DNA of 64,000 nt, from contig NZ_CP017269.1 in assembly GCF_001750685.1 (NCBI RefSeq), positions 1 through 64,000 on the forward strand, in the 5' to 3' direction. This DNA comes from Geosporobacter ferrireducens. GTDB taxonomy: Bacteria > Bacillota > Clostridia > Peptostreptococcales > Thermotaleaceae. The notes beneath the pieces were generated by a model, which ran no database searches, was not told where the DNA came from, and saw only the letters and a list, made by a program, of their open reading frames with translations. The first letter of the stretch is position 1; each line of letters begins with the position of its first letter. Shown here piece after piece: positions 33,424 to 42,051 of this stretch. The translations under genes and the position numbers were made by a program.

Positions 33424-34477
33424 CTAGCTGTGCAGCTGCGGCAGCGGTAATAAAGAATTCTCTGTCTTCTTCTAAACCTCTGCCCATGGTGCTAAATTTT
33501 AATTTAGAATTCTTGAGTATGTTATAAAGTGCTTCCGGTTCAATCCACTGAAGTGTATGCTTCTCTTGGATTCCGGCTGTAGTAATCTGATTGCAGAGGA
33601 TTTCTTTTTTTTGCTGTTCAAAAGAAGGTATACCTAGGTATACTTTCGTTTTTACGATTTTTTCTAAAACTGTGATAGAATGATGGCTTAAGCCATGATG
33701 TCGTTCCCTTGCATCTGCAAAACTGATTCTCGGAATAGCAATGGCGCTGCCGGATAAATCATTAACCGCATCAAGGATATTTCCTTGTTCAATTCCTGTA
33801 AACCCATACTTCGTTCCAGTGCCTACGATTCCAGGGCCCATAGCAACTACCGCTGCATCACATTTCAAAACCTCTTTGGCGGCAATGAGCCCATTATAGA
33901 TATTGATACAGTCTAAGTCTCCGCCAAATGCATTCCCTACAGTAATGGTTCCTGCAATCATAGATTCTTTTTTCAAATTTCTGACTACATTACTTAGGGA
34001 AGCAGGTAAGGCTGCGCCATCCGTCATGATATAGGCAATCTTACAATCTGGTTTATAATGCTTTAACACAGAGACTACTGGTGCAAGCATACTATGAAGG
34101 GTACCCACCAGAATAGGCATTTGCTGAAGCGATTCAAAAGAATTGAATACTTCATGATAAGGACTCTCTTGTTCTTCAGAAGAAAAAACCTTTAACTGAT
34201 AAGGCGTATACCTTAATTTCATGATATGTCCACCTGGAGTCAACGCATGTTCAGGGTGTGCTAGATTGCTGATGACGAAGTGATAACCCCCAGTGCCAAG
34301 CTGTAATTCCACTGCAGTGGTATTTAGCAAAATCCGGTCCCCTACTTCTACACCTCCGCTTAATTGATTATAGTTTATCGCTCTGGACTCATGATCATCA
34401 ATGTCAACCATGATTTCTGTGAGCTCTGCTTCTTCTCTGATAATTCTAACAACCTTTCCGATTTTAACACTTAGCAT
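33395..34477 (-). CDS. DUF3866 family protein
   Basis: The 360-aa protein starts with a small beta domain (KIGKVVRIIREEAELTEIMVDID). It continues with the family-typical NLAHPEHALTPGGHIMKLRYTPYQ near 90-115, AYIMTDGAALPASLS near 170, and GPGIVGTGTKYGFTGIEQGNILDAV near 245-270. The family is widespread in Firmicutes and Actinobacteria and has no established activity that I know. The ATG at 34475-34477 lies 8 nt after GAGG. Its end overlaps a small plus-strand gene tail to tail. Confidence 0.85.
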   Translation of the reverse strand: MLSVKIGKVVRIIREEAELTEIMVDIDDHESRAINYNQLSGGVEVGDRILLNTTAVELQLGTGGYHFVISNLAHPEHALTPGGHIMKLRYTPYQLKVFSSEEQESPYHEVFNSFESLQQMPILVGTLHSMLAPVVSVLKHYKPDCKIAYIMTDGAALPASLSNVVRNLKKESMIAGTITVGNAFGGDLDCINIYNGLIAAKEVLKCDAAVVAMGPGIVGTGTKYGFTGIEQGNILDAVNDLSGSAIAIPRISFADARERHHGLSHHSITVLEKIVKTKVYLGIPSFEQQKKEILCNQITTAGIQEKHTLQWIEPEALYNILKNSKLKFSTMGRGLEEDREFFITAAAAAQLAISCLTDHE

Positions 34478-34547
34478 CTCTGTTTCCTCATTTCCATATG
34501 GTATCATACTTATTATACAACTGTTTAGCATTTTATAGCCATAAAAA

Positions 34548-34575
34548 ATCCCCTAGTCAAATACCACCAGGGGAT
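34548..34575 (-). terminator. Terminator after the NSS transporter operon
   Basis: ATCCCCT (34548-34554) pairs with AGGGGAT (34569-34575), followed on the minus strand by a T-run. It lies just past the small-subunit stop. Confidence 0.8.
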
Positions 34576-34579
34576 AAAA

Positions 34580-34681
34580 TTATTTCTTTCCGTCCTTCAT
34601 TGCGATCGTTAAGGTAGTTGCCAAACCACCCCATAGAACAATAGCTCCAAATAAGAAAAAGACGATTGAGGTTGTAGACAT
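34580..34681 (-). CDS. MetS-like small subunit of the NSS transporter (33 aa)
   Basis: A 33-residue peptide, MSTTSIVFFLFGAIVLWGG and on to AMKDGKK, starts at the base after the transporter stop codon and has GGGGGTG as ribosome binding site. It has one membrane helix and a short basic tail, like MetS of the Corynebacterium MetPS methionine/alanine importer, which is needed for transporter activity. Position and form together make this a confident small gene although it is very short. Confidence 0.82.
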   Translation of the reverse strand: MSTTSIVFFLFGAIVLWGGLATTLTIAMKDGKK

Positions 34682-36190
34682 CTACTTCACCCCCTTTATT
34701 GCAGGAATATTCAATGCTCCTTCTTTCCAAGGCTTTGCACTTATCATAAAAGAAACAATGATAATTGCTCCTACTACACCCCAGCCTAATAACAGAAGTG
34801 CAGAGATTGGATAGCCTTCATAAGGTGCCTTAATTTCAGCAATGAAGTTTTGTATTAGCATGAAAGCCAATATTGTTGGCGTGACAAACTTGATCATCAC
34901 TTCCCACCACTTGCCAATTGGATAGATGGAAATCGGATTAACGTGTTCTCTGATCTTATGGGCGCCGTATAACCAGCCAACGATTGCAGCCTCTGCAAGT
35001 CCAATCACGACAATACCATAGGAGTTGATAAAATGATCCACAATGTCTAGGATATATAATCCAGATCCAGTTGCAAATACTGTACCTACCAAATAGCCAC
35101 AAATCGCTGTTGCCGTAACAACTTTTTTACGATCTGCCCCTGTTTTATCAATCACTGCTGAAGAAAAGGCTTCAACCATGGAAACAGATGATGTTAAGCC
35201 GGCAAATACGAGGCAGACAAAGAATAAGATACCAAAGATTGTACCTAGAGGACCCATCAGCGTAAATACTTTTGGAAACACTACGAAGGCCAATCCTACA
35301 CCCTGCTTTGCTACTTCTTCAATGGCTACACCCTGACTTGTAGCCATAAAGCCTAAGATACCAAATACACCTAGGGCTGCCATAAATTCAAAACCACAAT
35401 TTGCAAAAGCAGTCATAAAAGCACTGTTGTTAATATCGGTTTTTTCAGGCAAGTAGCTGGAATATGTGATCATTACACCCATTGCTAAACTTAAGGAAAA
35501 AAAGATCTGTCCGTAAGCAGCAATCCAGACCTTAGGATCCAATACTCTAGACCAGTCTGGTGTAAACAGTTTGTTTAATCCCACTGTAGCTCCGGGCAAG
35601 GTCACGCCGCGAAGGGTAATTACTAGCATAATACCAATTAAGGTTGGCAATAAAATACGATTTAATTTTTCTATACCGCCAGATACCCCTCGGTAGCAAA
35701 TGAACCAATTGCAGAACCAGATGAGTGTCATTCCGGCAAATATGGCTGGCCTAAATCCACCAAAATTAAATACACTGTCAGAAAGGTTTAAGAATTCACC
35801 AAAGAAAAATGTATTTGTGTCCGCTCCCCAAGATTGGGTAAATGAGAAAATAAGATAATTAATTGCCCATCCAAGAATTGCAGAATAATAGATTAAAATA
35901 ACTAATGAGTTCAAGCTTGGCCACCATCCGAGCCATTCCCATTTTCTATTCGCTCTTGCTAAAGACATCGGTGTAGATCCTTTAAATTTATGGCCAAATC
36001 CATACTCTAATATCATAAGCGGGATACCGGCAGTAAGCAAAGCAAAAAAGTATGGAACTAAGAATGCGCCCCCTCCACTTGAATATAGCAAATACGGATA
36101 TCTCCAGATATTACCCAATCCAACGGCTGAACCTACTGCAGCCAGTATAAATCCAAGTTTAGATCCCCATTGATCTCTGTTCTGTGCCAT
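34682..36190 (-). CDS. Sodium-dependent transporter of the NSS (SNF) family
   Basis: The 502-aa membrane protein begins RDQWGSKLGFILAAVGSAVGLGNIWRYPYL, the NSS signature covering helix 1 with the sodium and substrate site, and has about 11-12 membrane segments. Bacterial members import amino acids such as tryptophan, leucine, tyrosine, methionine or alanine with Na+. The tandem MetS-like peptide favours a MetP-type importer. The ATG at 36188-36190 lies 7 nt after GAGGAGG. A long structured leader lies upstream. Confidence 0.9.
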   Translation of the reverse strand: MAQNRDQWGSKLGFILAAVGSAVGLGNIWRYPYLLYSSGGGAFLVPYFFALLTAGIPLMILEYGFGHKFKGSTPMSLARANRKWEWLGWWPSLNSLVILIYYSAILGWAINYLIFSFTQSWGADTNTFFFGEFLNLSDSVFNFGGFRPAIFAGMTLIWFCNWFICYRGVSGGIEKLNRILLPTLIGIMLVITLRGVTLPGATVGLNKLFTPDWSRVLDPKVWIAAYGQIFFSLSLAMGVMITYSSYLPEKTDINNSAFMTAFANCGFEFMAALGVFGILGFMATSQGVAIEEVAKQGVGLAFVVFPKVFTLMGPLGTIFGILFFVCLVFAGLTSSVSMVEAFSSAVIDKTGADRKKVVTATAICGYLVGTVFATGSGLYILDIVDHFINSYGIVVIGLAEAAIVGWLYGAHKIREHVNPISIYPIGKWWEVMIKFVTPTILAFMLIQNFIAEIKAPYEGYPISALLLLGWGVVGAIIIVSFMISAKPWKEGALNIPAIKGVK

Positions 36191-36523
36191 TGATTTTCCT
36201 CCTCGTAAATAGTATTTTATGCCTCTAAACTTCTTGAATCCTCCCTTCTGCATATTGATTCAATCCCCATAAAAGAATGAATAATTTTGTTATTTATTTA
36301 TCAAATGCCTCAATTTTCTGACTTATTTCATGAAAAAAAATTGACTTTTCAATCAATCTTTTAAAATATCTATGAGGCTGATAAATAAACCAAATAATCT
36401 ATGGGGTTTTCGACAAGATATTACAATTATAGCAACGGAAATGGGGGCTGTCAATCAAATTATATAAATTTTTGTAATAATATTAAATTTTTTTAATTAT
36501 ATGACATTAGTAGATCAAATAGG
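36191..36523 (-). other. 333-bp gap holding the structured leader of the NSS gene
   Basis: No gene is visible. The stretch holds a long imperfect inverted repeat (36262-36409) and the hairpin at the end of the MraY-like gene. Part of it is very A/T-rich. No known riboswitch class is recognised. Confidence 0.6.
36262..36409 (-). repeat. Long imperfect inverted repeat upstream of the NSS transporter
   Basis: AATCCCCAT (36262-36270), TTTATTTATCA (36293-36303) and GCCTCA (36307-36312) pair in order with TGAGGC (36373-36378), TGATAAATAAA (36379-36389) and ATGGGGTT (36401-36408). A small inner hairpin ATTGA/TCAAT lies in the centre. It could fold as a leader RNA of about 150 nt or be a decayed palindromic element. 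Confidence 0.5.
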
Positions 36524-36544
36524 CTATCTGCCTATTTGATCTAC
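36510..36544 (-). terminator. Hairpin at the end of the MraY-like gene
   Basis: A perfect 15-bp stem (36510-36524 with 36530-36544) overlaps the stop codon. It lacks a good T-run, so efficiency as an intrinsic terminator is doubtful. Confidence 0.55.
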
Positions 36545-37339
36545 GTAATTCAGGAACTTGTTATTTTCAATAATTTTTGTAAGAGAATATTTCTCTGTAA
36601 TCCCATGAATGAGAATTAATAATGCTAATGCAATGATACGGAATAAAAAAGGCCCGTTAATAAATAGAATTCCCAATGAAATTCCTAGAACATTAGAGCC
36701 TGCATCTCCTAACATTGCCTTGGCTTTTAGGTCATAGGGAGTATATGCCAGTACAACGCCTAATAATCCGAACAGGGAAGTCCGAAGCTCTACGGAAACA
36801 GGAATCCAGAACAAGGGAATAAGGCATAGAAGAAATCCTTTTATAGATCTGCCGGGTCTTAAATCTAACAGGTTGTTAAAGTTTGTAAATAAAGCGATCA
36901 TTAAACTGTTAATGAGAATATTTAACAATCCTTCAGAAAACAAAATACTAATGAAGAAAGCTAAAAAACCACCAAACAGTGCTTTGAAACCGCCTGTTGT
37001 CAGCTTGCCCTGAAAAAAAGAACGAATATGGCCCTTTAATCCAGTGACATTCCTATTCCCTAGCAAGTCATCCAGCATTCCTGCGAAACACATTCCAAAG
37101 GTACCTGCTAAAAATGCTGCTATGGATAATAAATGTGAAGGCCTTACAAAAACAATCACTGCTATGCTATTGAGCAGAATTACAGGTACGAAGATTAATC
37201 CCATGCCAACAGGAATAATTTCTCCGCGAAAATTGCTTTTAACACTGCCGCTGTCTTCTAAAAGGTGTGTAAACATGGGAATTATCAGTCTGCCTAGCAG
37301 AAAGGAGAATAAAAAACTCCTGATTGGCACAAGCATCAT
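36524..37339 (-). CDS. MraY/WecA-like glycosyl-1-phosphate transferase family membrane protein
   Basis: The 271-aa protein has about eight membrane segments. It carries GMLDDLLGNRNVTGLKGHI near 85-103 (the DD pair of the MraY/WecA family), NNLLDLRPGRSIKG near 155 and MLGDAGSNVLG near 208, the UDP-sugar and Mg sites. It is shorter than MraY (about 320 aa), so it is a divergent polyprenyl-phosphate sugar-phosphate transferase or a related protein. It overlaps the glycosyltransferase gene upstream by 4 bp and belongs to the SteA/SteB cluster. Confidence 0.78.
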   Translation of the reverse strand: MMLVPIRSFLFSFLLGRLIIPMFTHLLEDSGSVKSNFRGEIIPVGMGLIFVPVILLNSIAVIVFVRPSHLLSIAAFLAGTFGMCFAGMLDDLLGNRNVTGLKGHIRSFFQGKLTTGGFKALFGGFLAFFISILFSEGLLNILINSLMIALFTNFNNLLDLRPGRSIKGFLLCLIPLFWIPVSVELRTSLFGLLGVVLAYTPYDLKAKAMLGDAGSNVLGISLGILFINGPFLFRIIALALLILIHGITEKYSLTKIIENNKFLNYVDQIGR

Positions 37340-38022
37340 CTCATCACTCCTTTAGACTTACGAATCAAGGTTGCTAAGATTTGGTAAAACTGTTTCCCAC
37401 GATGAATAAATCCTTTAAGATCTCTGCCAGTTTCCCGGTGAGTCATGTTTACATCTACTTCTTGAATTTGATAGCCCATCCTCAATAGATCTATAGTCAT
37501 TCCCACCTCTACCCCATAATCTACAGGGATATTGCCAAAAGACTTTAACACCTCTGCATTGAATGCCCGTTGGCCGGAAAGGGAGGTAGTAATTGTCTTT
37601 CCTGTATAAAACTGAACACCGTATTTTGCCAGATTTTTCACCAATCCAAAACCACCCTTTTTCTTTGCCGCAGGAAAACGAGCGATGGTAACATCCGCTC
37701 TTCCAAGAAAGATCGGTTCAATCAGTTTATCAATCTCGGAAGCGCTTTCGCCAATGTCAGCATCTAAAAACACGATAATATCGCTGTCATGGACTGTTTT
37801 CATTACACCCTGCTGCATTGCATAGCCCTTGCCGGCATTGACAGGCATTCGATATACTTCTGCACCTGCAGTCTCAGCTGCTTTAGAAGTTTGATCCTTT
37901 GAGCCGTCATCAATTACAAGAATTCGGTTCACATAATTAGACTTATGCAAACCAGCAATTGTAGCTGAGACACGGTCTTCTTCATTATAAGCAGGTAATA
38001 TTACGGTAATTCTCTTTGTCAC
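37336..38022 (-). CDS. Family 2 glycosyltransferase
   Basis: The GT-A fold is clear: ITVILPAYNEEDRVSATIAGL at the start, ILVIDDGSKDQT near 37, IIVFLDADIGE near 83 (the DxD-type metal site) and a final basic amphipathic segment near QFYQILATLIRKSKG. It resembles DPM1/GT2 enzymes that use polyprenyl-phosphate acceptors. No membrane helix is visible. The GTG start lies 8 nt after AGGAG. With the MraY-like, SteB-like and SteA-like genes it forms an operon. Confidence 0.87.
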   Translation of the reverse strand: MTKRITVILPAYNEEDRVSATIAGLHKSNYVNRILVIDDGSKDQTSKAAETAGAEVYRMPVNAGKGYAMQQGVMKTVHDSDIIVFLDADIGESASEIDKLIEPIFLGRADVTIARFPAAKKKGGFGLVKNLAKYGVQFYTGKTITTSLSGQRAFNAEVLKSFGNIPVDYGVEVGMTIDLLRMGYQIQEVDVNMTHRETGRDLKGFIHRGKQFYQILATLIRKSKGVMR

Positions 38023-38033
38023 AAACTCATCTC

Positions 38034-38921
38034 CTAATCAATCGTTATAAACCCTTCCGGCATATAAGCTTCGGCAGTATCCTTTTCACCAAAGTGGCCG
38101 GACCTTCCGCTTACAACCATTAACGTAGATATCTTTCCTGCAAAGGTATCTACGTTATCCACAGTAGAGATTCTTAGTTTTTTATAATCACTGATGCCTG
38201 ATATCTGTACATTTGATTTTTCAACAGCTATCACAGGTATATTACTATTTTTGGAATAAGTGATTAAAGGAATGTCAATTCTATTTAAAATTTCTTTACC
38301 GGATTCCGTACTCCCGCCGGCGATTAAAACATAATCTGGAGGAAAAGTAAGGTTTCCAGAATAGTCTATGATTTTCTTTTCCTTTAAATAACGAATCAAC
38401 TCAAAATTGTTTCCTTTCATCAATGCATCATGAAATTCTTTCAATAACTGCTTCTCAATCTCTGCTGCAGTTTTTCCTTTAAGTTTTAAATCAGCAGCAA
38501 TTTGTTGTGCAAAGGCATCATCATTCAGCAAGATGGTGTTTTTTATCAAAATATTGGATACACTGTTTACACCAGCCTTCTGAAAGGCATCGATTAAACC
38601 TGAATAGGCGTAATCCTCACTTGTTTCGATAATTACAATATCCAAGTCCTTAAGTTTATCTTGAATTGCTTCCGGATAAACTGTATCAATAAACTTTAAA
38701 TTCTTTTCCCTTTCTACAGTGAGCAGGTCATTTTTGACTTGGAGTTCGTCCTGTTTTTGTTTAAACTCATCAAATTTACTCTCCAACTGCTGTACAAGTT
38801 GCTGCTGTTGCTCAACAATCATTTCCTGTCCATCCAGCATTACGCCAATAAATATACCTACGCCTAAGGCTAAAAAGATTGCTACAAAAGAAAGTACATA
38901 ATACTTCAAGTTTACAACCAT
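38034..38921 (-). CDS. SteB/MctB-like membrane-anchored coiled-coil protein
   Basis: The N-terminal YYVLSFVAIFLALGVGIFIGVMLDG is a single membrane anchor followed by a coiled coil (about 35-75, QQQQLVQQLESKFDEFKQKQDEL). An extracytoplasmic alpha/beta domain ends TAEAYMPEGFITID. The family is called copper transporter/MctB in mycobacteria and SteB in corynebacteria, where it works with SteA in cell envelope growth. Its adjacency to the SteA gene supports that reading; a copper role is not indicated here. Confidence 0.8.
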   Translation of the reverse strand: MVVNLKYYVLSFVAIFLALGVGIFIGVMLDGQEMIVEQQQQLVQQLESKFDEFKQKQDELQVKNDLLTVEREKNLKFIDTVYPEAIQDKLKDLDIVIIETSEDYAYSGLIDAFQKAGVNSVSNILIKNTILLNDDAFAQQIAADLKLKGKTAAEIEKQLLKEFHDALMKGNNFELIRYLKEKKIIDYSGNLTFPPDYVLIAGGSTESGKEILNRIDIPLITYSKNSNIPVIAVEKSNVQISGISDYKKLRISTVDNVDTFAGKISTLMVVSGRSGHFGEKDTAEAYMPEGFITID

Positions 38922-38940
38922 AATGACATCATTCCCCCTA

Positions 38941-40062
38941 CTATAATCCGAAGATAAATTTTAGACGAATATGAAGCAACTTTAAGATCTGTTGTACTTG
39001 TGGCGACATAAGTCCCACAATAAAAACTGGTATCAATGCTCCAAAAACAAGCCCTACCAAATATTTAAACTTAATACTTTCACGCTGTAATTTATTTACA
39101 CCTTTTGCATCGATTAATTTTGAGCCCACTTTTAATCGTACGAGAAAAGTACTGGCCATTCCTTTTCTACCCTTTTCTAAGAAATCAATCATATTCGAAT
39201 GCGTTCCTACTGCTACAATCAAATCAGCATTTTTATCAAAAGCCATTAACATCGCGATATCTTCACTGGTTCCAGGTGCAGGAAATACAATGCTCTTCAA
39301 TCCCAGCTGTTCAACCCGCTCTAAGCCTGGCGCACGTCCGTCCGGATAAGCATGTACAATAATCTCTTTGCAGCTTAGCAGACATTGATCAGAAACACTA
39401 TCCATATCTCCTACGATCAGATCCGGCACATACCCGAACTCCAAAAGTGCATCACCACCACCATCTACACCTATTAGGATTGGGTTGAATTCTTCAATAT
39501 AGGCCTTGATAGCCATTAGATCTTCCTTGTAGTCTTGCCCCCGGACAACAACCAATACATGTCTTCCTTTAAAATCAGTATTGACATCTGGAATTTTTAA
39601 ATTACCTAAAATAAAACTTTTCTCTTTTTTGGCATATTCTAAGGTGTTTTCAATAAATTTATCCAATTCTATCGAAAAGTTTTTTTCTGTTTCTTCTAAC
39701 TTACTCTTAATTACTTCCTCAGTAAGCAAGATTCCAGAGCCTAGCCATTCATCATTTCGATAAATATCATTTTCAATGACTTCCAATATGTCATCCTCTT
39801 GGATCAACTCAAATAATTCTTGACCTACTTGATCTAATACGGGTAAACCAGCTTTGACTAGAATACCAGGTCCCAGGTTTGGATAGCGACCACTCATAGA
39901 TTGATCTGCGTTTATGATAAGTCTTGGTCTACAAGCAACTAGCGAGTTTGCTGCCACCTCATCGATATCTCGATGATTAATAACTGCAATCTCATTGGTT
40001 TGTAGCCTTTTTACAAGTTCTTTTGTTTTTTTGTCTACTCTAGCAACGGATTTGATGACCAT
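38941..40062 (-). CDS. steA: SteA-like protein (thiamin-pyrophosphokinase-like domain with C-terminal membrane helix)
   Basis: The 373-aa protein holds an N-terminal domain with AVINHRDIDEVAANSLVACRP, a TPK-like core with GVDGGGDALLEFGYVPDLIVGDMDSVSD near 195-222, and a hydrophobic C-terminal helix (about 330-352). This is the layout of SteA, a putative cytokinetic ring protein of Actinobacteria that is also common in Clostridia. The next gene is SteB-like. A nucleotide-like ligand is likely from the TPK fold; function in division or envelope assembly is inferred. Confidence 0.82.
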   Translation of the reverse strand: MVIKSVARVDKKTKELVKRLQTNEIAVINHRDIDEVAANSLVACRPRLIINADQSMSGRYPNLGPGILVKAGLPVLDQVGQELFELIQEDDILEVIENDIYRNDEWLGSGILLTEEVIKSKLEETEKNFSIELDKFIENTLEYAKKEKSFILGNLKIPDVNTDFKGRHVLVVVRGQDYKEDLMAIKAYIEEFNPILIGVDGGGDALLEFGYVPDLIVGDMDSVSDQCLLSCKEIIVHAYPDGRAPGLERVEQLGLKSIVFPAPGTSEDIAMLMAFDKNADLIVAVGTHSNMIDFLEKGRKGMASTFLVRLKVGSKLIDAKGVNKLQRESIKFKYLVGLVFGALIPVFIVGLMSPQVQQILKLLHIRLKFIFGL

Positions 40063-40267
40063 AACCTACCTCCCATCCCCTTTCATCATTGGTATAAAAT
40101 GAAGGCAATTAAACAACCTCATTATTATAACATAAAAAAGCAACAATAACCTATGGCTACTGTAATTATTTGAAAAGAATAGGGAATTTTATACATTTTA
40201 TAAAAATGTTGAGAAAAAAACTATAATGAAGGATAAATATAGAAAATAATGAAGAATTTAGTAACTT

Positions 40268-40283
40268 TTTTAGGTCCCTAAAA
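40268..40283. promoter_or_regulatory. Palindrome ahead of a small plus-strand gene
   Basis: TTTTAGG and CCTAAAA are perfect 7-bp arms with a 2-bp centre, 46 bp before the start of the small gene at 40329. The form suits a repressor site. Confidence 0.4.
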
Positions 40284-40328
40284 TGATTCAGAGCTACGAA
40301 TACTATGACGAAAGGAAAGGTGAATGAA

Positions 40329-40496
40329 ATGAGTATATTTGTATTTAAAGTTCGGTTGGCAGTACTTCATGATTTTGTAGATCGATTAAAAGCAAATAAA
40401 GTACATTATATTTTGCAGAAAAATATGCTGAAACAATATGCGCAGGATCTGAATATAAGGTTAACTGAGAAAATGATTCTTGACCTGCTGTCATAA
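40329..40496 (+). CDS. Small hypothetical protein (55 aa)
   Basis: The peptide MSIFVFKVRLAVLHDFVDR and on to MILDLLS is basic and mostly helical, without a signal peptide or membrane helix. The ATG at 40329 lies 8 nt after AAAGG, and a -10-like TATAAT occurs about 100 bp upstream. It is isolated between steA (divergent) and spo0A (convergent). I do not recognise the family. Confidence 0.5.
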   Translation: MSIFVFKVRLAVLHDFVDRLKANKVHYILQKNMLKQYAQDLNIRLTEKMILDLLS

Positions 40497-41056
40497 TTAC
40501 TGCGTGAAACACAAAAACGCAGAATTCATTCTGCCCTTCATATGATTTGGTATGTGCTTTCTTCAGCCATACTTTACTCTTCCTCCGAATGAATCCTTAA
40601 TGATAATAAAATTACTATATGGTGAACATAATATTATTACATTAAACTACTCAATGATATATTACATTCAATGTTAAAGTCAATTACATTATGTTACTTT
40701 AGAAGGTATGGGAAAACACGTTGAATTTGCAACAGGTTAAACATAAGTGTCAATGTAACACAATAACTATTTTGTTACATTAGTCTTTATATCCCATGAA
40801 ACACATATATATTCTCTTAAATGTTTCTTATTTTATAGGGGATAGGTACATATAAAAAAATCGGCTACAACGAATTTAAGTCTTGTCATTTTCACAAAAA
40901 AAAACACCTCTAAAATATTGGTTTTAAAAACTCAATAAATTTAAGGTGTTTGTTAGTTTAATAAGAAACCATTTATTGGTTCAGAAGAGAGTTGATGAGC
41001 TTTTCGAAACTAGTTGTTAAATATTTACGAACTCTGCATCTGTTGCTATATCAAGT
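40497..41056. other. 560-bp gap with clustered TTACATT motifs
   Basis: No gene is visible between the small plus-strand gene and spo0A. A short hairpin, GCAGAAT/ATTCTGC, lies at about 40520-40535. Five TTACATT or AATGTAA motifs lie between 40636 and 40781, including the inverted pair AATGTAACA (40752-40760) and TGTTACATT (40773-40781). The spo0A terminator lies at 40903-40950. Confidence 0.6.
40903..40950 (-). terminator. Terminator of spo0A
   Basis: AACACCT (40903-40909) pairs with AGGTGTT (40944-40950), with an inner ATTG/CAAT pairing. On the minus strand a run of about ten Ts follows. Confidence 0.8.
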
Positions 41057-41863
41057 TTAAACAGCTCTCTGCTCTAATCTTAACTTATCAGCAACCATGG
41101 CAATAAATTCGCTGTTTGTTGGCTTGCCTTTATCATTGTGTACGGTGTAACCAAATAATTTGTTAATGGTATCTACTTTTCCCCTACTCCAAGCTACTTC
41201 AATTGCATGTCGAATAGCTCTTTCCACCCTGCTTGGTGTGGTGTTGAACTTCTTCGCGATAGAAGGATATAATTCCTTTGTTACAGCACTCAGCAATTCT
41301 ATATTTTCAACGACCATTGTGATGGCTTCTCTCAAGTATAGATATCCTTTGATATGGGCAGGTACACCAATTTCATGGATAATATTGGTGATTTCTGCTT
41401 CAAGACTTCTGTTTTTTCCAGGAGCATTAGATGTGCCTTGAATCATAACATCATTATAGTTTTTTCTTCTTTCTGATGCTGCAATTGTGTTCCCTGTTAG
41501 TTGACGGATTCGTTTAATAAATATTTCAAAGTCAAAAGGTTTTACAACATAATAATCGGCGCCTAAGCTAATTGCTCGTTGCGTAATTTTATCTTGTCCG
41601 ACTGCAGACAATACAATTACCTTAGGAAACTTCTCAAGATTCATGCTTGCCAATCTTTCAAGAACACCCAAACCATCCAAATGCGGCATAATTATATCTA
41701 ATACCAATACATCCGGTGACTTTTGAGATATTAATTCAATTGCCTCTAAACCATCTTTTGCTATTCCTACGATTTCTAAATCCTCTTGCTTGCCTAGATA
41801 CTCACTCAAGATTTCACAAAAATCTTTGTTATCATCTGCAATCAAAACACTAATACTTTTCAC
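41057..41863 (-). CDS. spo0A: Sporulation master response regulator Spo0A
   Basis: Spo0A is the phosphorelay-activated transcription factor that commits the cell to sporulation. The receiver domain has the acidic pair D10-D11, the phosphoacceptor D56 (VLVLDIIMP) and the KPF motif near 108. The C-terminal DNA-binding domain has the near-invariant [21 protein letters not shown] segment. The 268-aa length is typical. The GTG start lies 7 nt after GGGGGG. A sigma-H promoter with an overlapping 0A box lies upstream, and spoIVB precedes it as in nearly all spore formers. Confidence 0.97.
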   Translation of the reverse strand: MKSISVLIADDNKDFCEILSEYLGKQEDLEIVGIAKDGLEAIELISQKSPDVLVLDIIMPHLDGLGVLERLASMNLEKFPKVIVLSAVGQDKITQRAISLGADYYVVKPFDFEIFIKRIRQLTGNTIAASERRKNYNDVMIQGTSNAPGKNRSLEAEITNIIHEIGVPAHIKGYLYLREAITMVVENIELLSAVTKELYPSIAKKFNTTPSRVERAIRHAIEVAWSRGKVDTINKLFGYTVHNDKGKPTNSEFIAMVADKLRLEQRAV

Positions 41864-41918
41864 TAAATTACCCCCCTGAAAATCTTTCTATTTTCTATAT
41901 TATCTTCTGTAAAAATTA

Positions 41919-41945
41919 ATTCGACAAAGATATAAAATTTCCTTC
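41919..41945 (-). promoter_or_regulatory. Sigma-H promoter with overlapping 0A box at spo0A
   Basis: On the minus strand GAAGGAAAT (41937-41945) matches the sigma-H -35 (RnAGGAwWW), and GTCGAAT (41919-41925) matches the -10 (RnnGAAT) with an 11-bp spacer. TTTGTCGAA (41920-41928) is a Spo0A binding site covering the -10, so Spo0A would control its own gene. Confidence 0.8.
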
Positions 41946-42000
41946 TTATATGGAAAAGATTAGCATATTTTTTTAAAGTTTTTCTTTTAAAGTAATATGT

Positions 42001-42041
42001 AAGAGAGTACTTTTAATTAAATCCTTTAAAAGCACTCTCTT
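42001..42041 (-). terminator. Hairpin after spoIVB
   Basis: AAGAGAGT-A-CTTTTAA pairs with TTAAAAG-C-ACTCTCTT. It lies 11 nt past the spoIVB stop. The T-run is weak, so read-through into spo0A is likely. Confidence 0.65.
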
Positions 42042-42051
42042 CTGCAGAATA

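Noticed and set aside
36409..36417. TTCGACAAG, a 0A-box-like sequence near the NSS leader
   Set aside because: A seven-base core match is expected several times by chance in 64 kb, and the neighbouring gene has no known link to sporulation.
38034..38921. Copper transporter reading of the MctB/SteB-like protein
   Set aside because: No copper-binding residues or copper genes are nearby, and the SteA neighbour points to envelope or division work.
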